Below, in pieces: positions 56,294 through 64,000 of a DNA stretch of 64,000 bases. The notes beneath the pieces are model-generated. The model saw only the letters and a program-made list of their open reading frames with translations, had not been told where the DNA came from and made no database searches. Position 1 is the first letter of the stretch, and each line of letters begins with the position of its first letter. Source of the stretch: Diphasiastrum complanatum (lineage: Eukaryota > Streptophyta > Lycopodiopsida > Lycopodiales > Lycopodiaceae). Made by a program: the position numbers and the translations under genes. The stretch lies in the NCBI GenBank assembly GCA_029204225.1, contig CM055101.1:30284519-30348518 (forward strand), in the 5' to 3' direction.

Positions 56294-57551
56294 ATAGAAT
56301 AATATAATCATCAAATTTATTCATTGATTTATTAGCTTTACATTTTCTTGTTGAAATGCAAATATTAATTACAGGACAATGGCAATGTGAACACATCCCA
56401 CACTGTAAGCAAGGACGCTTCACACGAGAATCTGGTATACTCATATGTTTTACACTAAAACCATATTTCTTTAGACACGTATGATGCACACTTCAATTTG
56501 TTTTGTGAAGGTTATTCTCTTTCATATTTTTATCCAAATAGGGGTTGCACAGGTGAATGATATTGATATGGATAGAAACCATGCATCATGTTCAGAGTTC
56601 ACCAATGAGGACAAGCTTTGACCTTTCATAACATTTTCTAATATGTGTGAAATATCTCTGATTTCTGAATAGACTAAGTCACATTTCTGAATAGACTAAG
56701 TCGCATATATGATAGACTCGAATTATAGTTCCGTGAAGTATTTCTGATTTATGATAGACTGTTACACTTTTCCAAATATTTGTTTTGAAATATTTGCTTT
56801 TCCAAAACATATTAGAAATTAGTTTTGAATTGGAGTTCTAATGCCAATGTTTTGCAGATCTACTGATGTCTAGATTTCTAATTAATGTATCCAGTGAATG
56901 AAGATCTGTGAATGCAGATTTGTGAATGAAAAAGCAAATATTTGGAAAAGTGTGGCTTTTGAGTATGGATTCTGATTTCGGACTATTCTAAGTCACATTT
57001 CTGAATAGACTAAGTCGCATATATGATAAACTCAAATTATAGTTCCATGAAGTATTTCTGATTTCTGATAGATTAAGTCACGCTTTTCCAAATATTTGTT
57101 TTGAAATTAGAAATAAGTTTTGTTTTTTAAATATTTGCTTTTCCAATAGACATCAAAAATCAGTTTTAAAATGGAGTTCTAATGCCAATGGTTTGCAGAT
57201 GTACTAATGTCTAGATTTATGATAAATGTAGCCTGAGAATGCAGATTTGTGAATGCAAAAGCAAATAGTTGAAAAGCATGACTTTTGAGTATTGATTTTG
57301 ATTGTGAATAGACTAAGTCGCATATCTGATATACTCAGATTATAGTTCCGTGAAGTATTTCTGATTTCTAATAGACTAAGTCACGCTTTTCTGAATATTT
57401 GTTTTGAAATCAGAAATTAAAAATCAGAAATCAGTTTCGTTTTTGAAATATATGTTTTTCCAATAGACATCAAAAGTCAATTTTAAAATGGAGTTCTGAT
57501 GCCAATGGTTTGCAAATCTACTAATGTCCAGATATGCTTTCATGTTTGTAG
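56294..57551. repeat. Three-unit ~310 bp tandem repeat upstream of small exons
   Basis: The anchor GAATAGACTAAGTCGCAT occurs at 56689, 57003 and 57305, spacing 314 and 302 bp. Each unit contains ATTATAGTTCCRTGAAGTAT, TTTTCCAAATATTTGTTTTG, then GGAGTTCTRATGCCAATG and TTTGCARAT. The third unit ends about 10 bp before the exon at 57552, so its end provides the T-rich acceptor region. The part 56294-56640 is unassigned. Confidence 0.85.
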
Positions 57552-59026
57552 GACACAGTTGAGAAAACTATGGAGAAAGTGGTACATGAAAACAACCATG
57601 CAAGTGATATCGAACAGAGTAATAAGGTATGTATTGTGCTTTTTCTATTAAATGTGATATAAAATTCTTGAATTTATAAGATGTTATTAAATGCAATTGA
57701 CTTTGTGAACCTTAGCATCACAAACGACATACAATGAGGTCTTTGAAAACTTATTACGTATATTAAGAAACTTTTGCCTTCTTCATGCATATTTGATTGC
57801 TAGCATGTCCAAAAAGAGGCGATGTCTTCAATATCAGAGCCTCGACCTATAAGAAAAAGAAGCAAACAAGCTCGAAAGGTATGTCTTGAGACTGTCCCTA
57901 TGTTCAATGTTTATTATAAAAAGTGTGAAATTGTTTGAAGATAATACGTAAGATTGCTTTTGGTGCAGATGAACATAAAGTTGCAAAAAGTTGTGGAAGA
58001 TGCAATGACATATAAGATATCTTCTCACAAAAAAAAAGAGTGGTTCTTGACGAGCCTAAAAAAATGAAAGTAAGCCGTTCTATATTTCTGCATCTATGTC
58101 AGTTTAAGCAAATCGAAGTTTTTTTTCATGTGCCTTCAGTTTCATTGCTATTTTTATTGTTTGGTGCAGGATATATCTAAGCTTGTGTTTAACAAATTTC
58201 TAGTCATCAATGTGGCTCAAGTAAGAGACATATATCTTATTTTTTTAACAATGTGTATGCTAGTAAAGTCTTCCCATCTCCTTGCTCGCTGCTGTTGGAG
58301 GTGATGCACTAGCATCATGAGCCGCCCATTCTCCTGCTCCATCCTATTTTCTATATCCTACTCTTCATGTCATATTAAGTGCTCTCCAATTTGCTCACCC
58401 TCCTGTGGTCTCTACTCTTGCATCTCTAGAATGTTTTCCAACTTATCCGCTTGCATCTCATTCTAGACAACAAGAATTTGTTCTCGCAGTTCTAGGGCTT
58501 CATTCTGATGGTCAGGCTCTTGATAATCAGCATGGTCACGAGAAAATCTTGGCTAAGTTTTCATTCAATAAGCCTTCTCTTGTAAACTTCTTGATGCCTC
58601 CCAATCTCCGAACTAACATGTTCTAGCATGGTCTTTGCATAACTTGCCTCATTCAGGTTTACTTCATGTTCCATCTTGCAGTCTGTGCTCTGTATCCTCT
58701 TGCTCTTACTCTTACACTTCATGCTGCATCCCTATACTTTCCATGTTCATTGTCTGTGAAATGGTGAAGTCTCGAGCTAGCAGGGTATTATATTGATGTT
58801 TTTTAGATTATAAATAAACTCGTTCTAGCCCAGTATGTTTTTGAACGTACTATATGGAATGTACTGTACGTTTTGACCCTTTTGGCTGAACGGGCTGCTT
58901 AGATTTCAATCAAACATCTTGTAATGTTATGCAATTTTTTATTGAACGAGGATGTTTTTGCAGGTGTTCACAGTTGAAGATTTCAATGAAGAAGAATCAA
59001 GAAACGATTGTGATGAGAAACTTTAA
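57552..59026 (+). CDS. Series of small phase-0 exons, 3' end of an unidentified gene
   Basis: Five exon-like pieces with consensus borders: 57552-57626 (75 nt, TTGTAG to GTATGT), 57804-57878 (75 nt, TGCTAG to GTATGT), 57969-58069 (101 nt, GGTGCAG to GTAAGC), 58170-58220 (51 nt, GGTGCAG to GTAAGAG) and 58964-59026 (TTGCAG to TAA). All are in phase 0 except that the third has two extra A in an A run (99+2), which shifts its frame. The product is charged: EKTMEKVVHENNH, PRPIRKRSKQARK (possible nuclear signal), VEDAMTYKI, KLVFNKFLVI, VFTVEDFNEEESRND. I do not recognise it. It follows the TNP2-like gene on the same strand and may be its 3' part or a separate transposon protein. In the last piece another frame is open longer (to 59126). 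Confidence 0.4.
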
Positions 59027-59385
59027 TGTGCCAACAGTTGACGAGCTCTACAAGGGGCTCAAGGATTATCACAATGCCCTTAAAATGCCCAAAAAAGCTT
59101 TGGGAGAAATATTTTTTTCTTGCTAAAAAAACTCGAGAAGCATGAGAGAATACATAGTCAATTGTCTTCTACAAAAGGGCAAAGTTTTAGTGAAGAAAAA
59201 AAATAGAAATGGCATTGCACTGAATGACATAGAAGTTAGAAAATGAATTAAGAACTTACACATTGGATTCTATATTATTCAGGATGATATGTTTCTTGTT
59301 TTAATATGCATATTGTTCAGATCTAAATTCGTCCAATGTTATTTGAGTATATGAATTGATGTTTTGAGTTAACAGCTTCAATTAC

Positions 59386-59435
<50 letters not shown>

Positions 59436-61400
59436 TGGCATGGATTTACATCCATGATTACTTGCCCACCTTAAAACTTGAATGATTTTGTGTGTGGATT
59501 TCAATCATAATCAATTCGGCTCTCGCCATGCTTGTAATTTGTAGTATGTACCTTCTTCGCTCTCATGCAGCAACTTAGGCAGTTTGCAGACCAGCCAGCA
59601 GGCAAGGTTGCTTGTAGTGCTTTGCTTTCAATTGTCTCCTAATGGGTAACACTGAACAATCCTTTATTTTCTTGTATTGCCAAACATTTTTCTCGTCCGT
59701 CAATAGTACATCAATTGCAGCCAATCTTGTCCTTGTCATCAGCAGCTCATCATGATAATGATGATTAGAAGTCAATCAACGAACATCAAACAGAAATCCC
59801 CTATTCTCTTTAAAGTTTGCGCATTGGCTCTGCCATGCTTTTCTTTTATGTTTTACCATAGGTTGTGGGTGGTTCACTCTTAAGTCCTGATTGGCTATGT
59901 TATCAATTTCAACTTACAACAAATTCCTTGATGGTCATAAATAAAATACTAAGAGCTGGATACTAGTGGCCAACATTGTTTAAAGGCTCTCGTAATTATG
60001 TGAAACATTCCAATATTTGTCAAAGGACAAACCCCCGAGAAGATACAACAAGATCCCTAATCTCTATATAGGCATGCTTGCCATTTGAGAAGTGGGGGAT
60101 AGATTTTGTGGGAACTATCTGTCCAACTTCCTCCTCACAAAAGAGCTAAAGAAAAAATTGCTATCATACAATAATCTAAAATATGAAACATTATATTTAT
60201 GAAAAAAGCATACTTTTCTAAGATTATAGCAAACAAACTTTTATATTAAAAATATTATGTAATATGAAATATGATTCTTGCCCAACAATGAGAAATTCAT
60301 TGTAAATGTAGCTGATAAACCATCTTTTTTAATAATACCTACAAATTTGTCGAGCTTTTTTCAAACTTTTATCTTTTGGCTCCGTTGAGCTTGCTTTCTC
60401 AAAATCTTGTGTGGCTGCTACAATTTTTTGCATATTCTATTACACAGCATAAGATTTTCTTGTATGATTGGATAGAAATCTTCTTGCTTTAGCACTATCA
60501 ATTGATGGCTTATTGGGAACATTTTATGATTTTCCAAATAGTCTTTCGATTTTCCAACTTGACAGTATCTTTATGTGATCTTGTTTTCATGTCTTTTCAC
60601 AGTAGATTTTTTACCTTGCAACTCTTATAGTACTATTTGTAAGAATATCCATGAAAGAATTTTTGACCTTGTAACTCTTATAGTACTATAGTGATCACTA
60701 ATATTTCTTAATAGAGGTGATGGCTCCTGTTATTCGCCTCACATGCAGGATCTTTTTCTAAAAGAGGATCAAGATGCACGTCTCTGGTTCTACCATACTC
60801 AAGCATGGGTAGGATGTAAAGTTCTGGGCTTGCTAAGATTTGTCCTAATCTAGCGGCTCCAAGGATGGATACTATCTACTGTTGATACATTATTTTGACC
60901 CTATCATAATTCATGTAGAAAAATTAGTAATAATTCTTCCACAGAGAATATGATGAAAGTTTGAATAACTCAAACTAATATCTGTGTCTTCAATCGGGTC
61001 TGTTTTCGATCTATGTACTAATAGAACAGTATTTGCCTTGATTGAATTTGCATCCGGAAATAATATACAGAGTTAAGAGACAACTTAAGACAATTTAGAC
61101 AAATATAAACTAATGATCAAAAACAAATTTATAAGTCTGACTCAGAATCAGTATACATCTCTTGTTGTCTTATCTCATTGTTGTGTCTCTGATTGAATGA
61201 GTTTGAGAGTCTCTTCAGTGCGAGTTACAACAAGTAGTGCACATGTAATTATATTGCTACAGGACAGGTCTTTTGGCTTTTTAATTACAGGTCTTTTGGC
61301 CTTTCAATTCCGTAACAATAGATCTAAACGTTTATGACAGTTGATACTGAAATAGACACTCTGTTTCTAGGGTCAAATAATTTTTGTTCGGGAAAGCAGT
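59027..61400. other. Unassigned AT-rich sequence
   Basis: No gene seen. A (GA)n microsatellite lies at 59389-59430, followed by GGCATGGCATGG. A short duplication of TTTACCTTGCAACTCTTATAGTACTAT occurs in part at 60611 and 60666. Frames of 60-70 codons (59575-59775 minus, 58929-59126 plus) have no recognisable match. Confidence 0.6.
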
Positions 61401-61517
61401 ATTTGCGTGGATAATCCACGCGTGGATTATCCACGCAAATTCCATTTTGTTCATTGGACCGGACCGGAAGTTAAACATATCCACGCGTGGATATCTTCTG
61501 CGTGGATTATCCACGCA
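61401..61517. repeat. Cluster of perfect palindromes based on CCACGCGTGG
   Basis: 61401-61440 is a perfect 40-bp palindrome around CCACGCGTGG. 61477-61494 is a perfect 18-bp palindrome with the same centre (ATATCCACGCGTGGATAT). 61499-61517 is a 19-base near-palindrome (TGCGTGGATTATCCACGCA), which also equals each half of the first one apart from the centre base. The 36 bp between the first two include GGACCGGACCGG. No protein family can be tied to it from sequence. Confidence 0.95.
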
Positions 61518-61736
61518 TTTTTTTTTTTTGCATGTTGATAATGACATGAAATTAGTTAAATAAATATATTTCTAAAGTGAATTATATTATGATGAGGTTA
61601 TATATTTTTTTTTCTAAAGTGAAATATATTATGATGAGGTTTTTTTTTTTTTTGCATGTTGATAATGAAATGGAATTTTAAAATAAATATTTTTCTTAAG
61701 TGAATTATATCATGATGTTCCTAGATGATTGTGATT
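61518..61736. repeat. Two-unit AT-rich direct repeat
   Basis: The phrase TTTTTTGCATGTTGATAATG begins units near 61526 and 61646, each followed by AAATAAATAT and AAGTGAATTATAT with ATGATG. A partial third copy (CTAAAGTGAAATATATTATG) lies between. T runs separate the units. Confidence 0.7.
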
Positions 61737-62229
61737 TGTTATGATGTCGGCCACCTACTTTTATAAGATAGTTGACTTGAGCTACCAAGAGGGTAATTAT
61801 GCGTGATCTAAGGCTTTGATAGCCAAGGGTTTAGGGTCTACCCTAATGGCACTCTACCTAATCTCATATCCAAGATCATTTGATATGGATTGAGAGCTTA
61901 TTTTGTACATACTTTGAGAGATTATCAAGAGATGGTGATTTTGGCAGGTTTGCTCTTTAATGAGGAATTGATGAATGATGAATGTGCTTTTTTTTGTGTC
62001 TAATGAATAGATCTGAATCTGAACAAAGTATTATACTTTCCACATGTGTAACAGGATGTGAAGATCAATTATTTCTAGTTTTAAGGTGGTGTTCAAAAGC
62101 TCTTGCCAATTAGTTGCAAAATAGGTTGAATTGTGTGCTAGTTTTCTATCTATTAGATATAAGTGAAACCTTTGATGCTTTTTCAATGTTTTAGTGTCCA
62201 AATGAGGTTCATAACCTCTAATTTTAACA
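61737..62229 (+). mobile_element. LTR of a third copia family (5' LTR)
   Basis: The right end TTTTAACA at 62229 is fixed by the PBS that follows. The left end is placed at TGTTATGATG (61737), which pairs with the right end as TGTTA/TAACA; this end is less certain. A matching 3' LTR was not found in the window. Confidence 0.5.
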
Positions 62230-62241
62230 TGGTATCAGAGC
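62230..62241 (+). other. Primer-binding site, initiator-Met type
   Basis: TGGTATCAGAGC followed by CCAAATGC. It marks the start of a copia internal region that is mostly deleted. Confidence 0.85.
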
Positions 62242-62442
62242 CCAAATGCAACCATCAAGGCTCAAATACAAGGAAGAGAGAAGTAATTACAAGTTGATGA
62301 TTGTTTAATTTTTATTGCCCTTATTACTACCTTAAGTTTGATGATGTTCCTTCAAGTGTGAATGAAACTGTAGCAACAAAAGAGTGATTTGATGTAACAA
62401 AAAGTGAGTATATGATGCATTGTTTGAAATACTTGTAAAATT

Positions 62443-62608
62443 ACTGATCCTCTATCCAAGATACAAAATGTTATTGTTTGCAAATGGGTCTTTAAGATCA
62501 AGCTTAATCAAGATGGTAGTGTGAACAATTATAAAACAAGACTAGTTGTCAAGGGATATGCTTAATTCAAGGGGATTGACTATGATGAAACACTTGATTT
62601 TGTCATAG
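62443..62608 (+). pseudogene. copia RT N-terminal fragment
   Basis: Frame from 62443 reads NVIVCKWVFKIKLNQDGSVN, YKTRLVVKGYA, a TAA at 62563-62565, then FKGIDYDETLDFVIV. This is the start of the Ty1/copia RVT_2 domain (usual form C-K-W-V-F-K-x-K and A-R-L-V-A-K-G). Gag, protease and integrase are missing between the PBS and this piece, and the rest of RT is missing after it, so it is a deletion derivative. It differs from copia-A RT and may belong to the LTR at 61737. Confidence 0.8.
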
Positions 62609-63042
62609 TTTGTGGTGGTGATTTCATTAACTCACATGCTTTTAGTGATCTATTGCCTTTGCAACATTTGTTAAAAAATGAGAATTTTCTTGGAACATTA
62701 AGCTGTACATCTATCTTCACCAACATTATCTCCAAAAAAATGTGATTGAAGTCAAACTATGTCTATTCTTTTCACTTACTTGACCATAAATGACAATCTA
62801 TTTTGGCTAAATAACAATCATTTGAAAGCATTGCAAGAATCAATTTCATTCAGAATTGCAATAATCAATTTTTATTCATAATTACAAGAATCAATTTCAT
62901 CAGCGATAACATCTTGCAATTCATCTCCTCTTATATGATTTTCATCATCACTCTCACTTTCAAAAATTATTTCATCATCCTGACTATTAGAATTTCTATT
63001 CTCAACATCTATGAAGTGGGTGCTTCAAGTATGGTTTGACGA
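62609..63042. other. Unassigned sequence between copia fragments
   Basis: AT-rich, with repeated AATCAATTTCATTCA/ATCAATTTTTATTCA phrases at 62840-62900. No coding match. The base composition resembles the linker region of a decayed element. Confidence 0.5.
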
Positions 63043-63868
63043 TGTGAGAAATTGGCAAAAATCTAGCTTGATATTTTTTATAATAGAAGTTTGTAAGTGA
63101 ATCTCACATGTGTGGAGGATGTTCCCACGTGTGGAGAATTGTAAAGTAAATAAAAATGTTTGATATAGGGGTCTCATAGAATTTCATAGTCAAGCATTTG
63201 GGTGTAGGATGTTGATAGGGTCAAATTTGGCATAGATGGCAAATTATCCATTTCCACTTGTAATGTCACTATTGAGCCAAAATAGAGTAGGAGGCCAAAC
63301 TTGTCCCAATTAGAGTGTAGACAAGTGTAATGCTTTTTTATGATGAAGTTTAAGAGGTCCAATAGGATTTAGAGGTGGAACCATGTGTGGTCCAATAGGA
63401 ATTTGAGGTGTGCTTGAATATAGTCCAATAGAACTAAGAGGTGCATGGATCAATGGTCCAATAGAATTAAGAGGTGGCAAAGTGTGATCCAATCATAGTT
63501 AGGCATAGTGGTAGCTCATGGATCTACTAGTATCATTGTACTCCTCATTTGGATCTAATGGATTTTGAGATTGAGTGGATTTTGAGTGTCATTGAATTTC
63601 TAGCTTTCTCTCTCTACCCAAGAGCTCATGATTGTTTTTCTCTCTCTACCCGAGGAGAGCAGTTTGTTTTTACTTAGAATACTTTTGGAACACTTCCCAC
63701 ATGTGTGAGTGAGAGTTCAAAGTGATTGAATGCATGTAGTAGTGTGTTTTTGCCATAGAATCAAAGATAGATCTTGAATCTCAATCTAGTCTTGATCTTG
63801 GTGCATCTACACACCTTAGGAGATCACAAGTACATGTAGTGGACAATCCACACGTGTGAAATTCAACA
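63043..63868 (+). mobile_element. 5' LTR of a copia element related to the D-block family
   Basis: 826 bp, TGTGAGAAATTGGC to AAATTCAACA. The same TGTGAGAAATTG start and a similar CACAYGTGTGAAAT end occur in the D-block LTRs at 10673, 32608 and 35876. It contains a run of GGTCCAATAGRA-type repeats at 63355-63470. The body of this element lies to the right of the window. Confidence 0.7.
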
Positions 63869-64000
63869 TGGTATCAGATCCTACCTAAGGTTACCATGCA
63901 TTTTAATCCATCTAAGTAAAAAATTTTCATCAATCTTGAGCTAGAAACTGTCAAGGCCCATTTTCCTAGCTATCTTGTTCAATTTTGGATCAAAAGAGAT
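63869..64000 (+). mobile_element. PBS and start of internal region, copia element running off the window
   Basis: TGGTATCAGATCC at 63869-63881 is an initiator-Met PBS with one change. The remaining ~120 bp to the end are untranslated leader; no gag start is reached with confidence. Confidence 0.7.

Noticed and set aside
58405-58626. 73-codon + frame between two small exons
   Set aside because: It lies in what reads as an intron (58221-58963), has no recognised motif and no splice support.

Overview
This window looks like nuclear DNA of a land plant with a large, repeat-rich genome. It is AT-rich, carries several families of plant-type Ty1/copia retrotransposon with initiator-Met primer-binding sites, long CT/GA microsatellites and GT-AG introns, and shows no bacterial gene organisation. 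I cannot name the species. Nothing in it is clearly an intact host gene; almost everything down to about 53 kb is retrotransposon or other repeat sequence.

The main feature is a composite of nested elements that has been duplicated as a block. The order is: copia element with ~1.2 kb LTRs (called copia-A here); a degenerate satellite-like flank (H); an LTR element that carries only a gag-like ORF (GAG element); a minus-strand fragment (X); a minus-strand non-autonomous LTR element whose LTRs hold a GACATGCA minisatellite (element C); then a ~6 kb block (D) containing a different copia remnant, microsatellites, a fold-back and a possible two-exon small gene; then copia-A again. Copy positions are: copia-A at 1-2671, 16108-20402 and 41608-47983; H at 2672-3541, 20403-21441 and 47984 onward; GAG element at 3542-7291 and 21442-26424; X plus element C at 7292-10022 and 27100-30470; D at 10022-16107, 31681-33285 (partial) and 34994-41312. 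The same junctions recur (D to copia-A, copia-A to H), so the elements were nested first and the composite was then copied.

All autonomous elements are decayed. Copia-A copy III (41608-47983) is the most complete: 5' LTR, PBS, gag, protease, integrase, RT, RNase H, PPT and 3' LTR, in that order, interrupted by stops. Copy I is fused by deletion directly from integrase into LTR sequence. Copy II carries an inverted RT-RNase H segment and lacks protease and integrase.

From 47984 to about 53060 the H region becomes a long stretch of degenerate repeats. From 53414 to 59026 there is a different, gene-like region: a TNP2-like (CACTA/En-Spm type) transposase open reading frame with two in-frame stops and a 94-nt in-frame intron, then further coding-like pieces and a run of small phase-0 exons with good splice signals. 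From 59.0 kb to the end there is mostly unassigned AT-rich sequence, a striking cluster of perfect palindromes at 61.4 kb, a copia LTR with PBS and an RT fragment at 61.7-62.6 kb, and a second copia LTR with PBS at 63.0-63.9 kb whose body lies beyond the window.

All similarity statements come from reading the sequence by eye; no alignment or database search was run. Element boundaries quoted to the base are best readings of LTR ends; boundaries of decayed copies may be off by a few to tens of bases.
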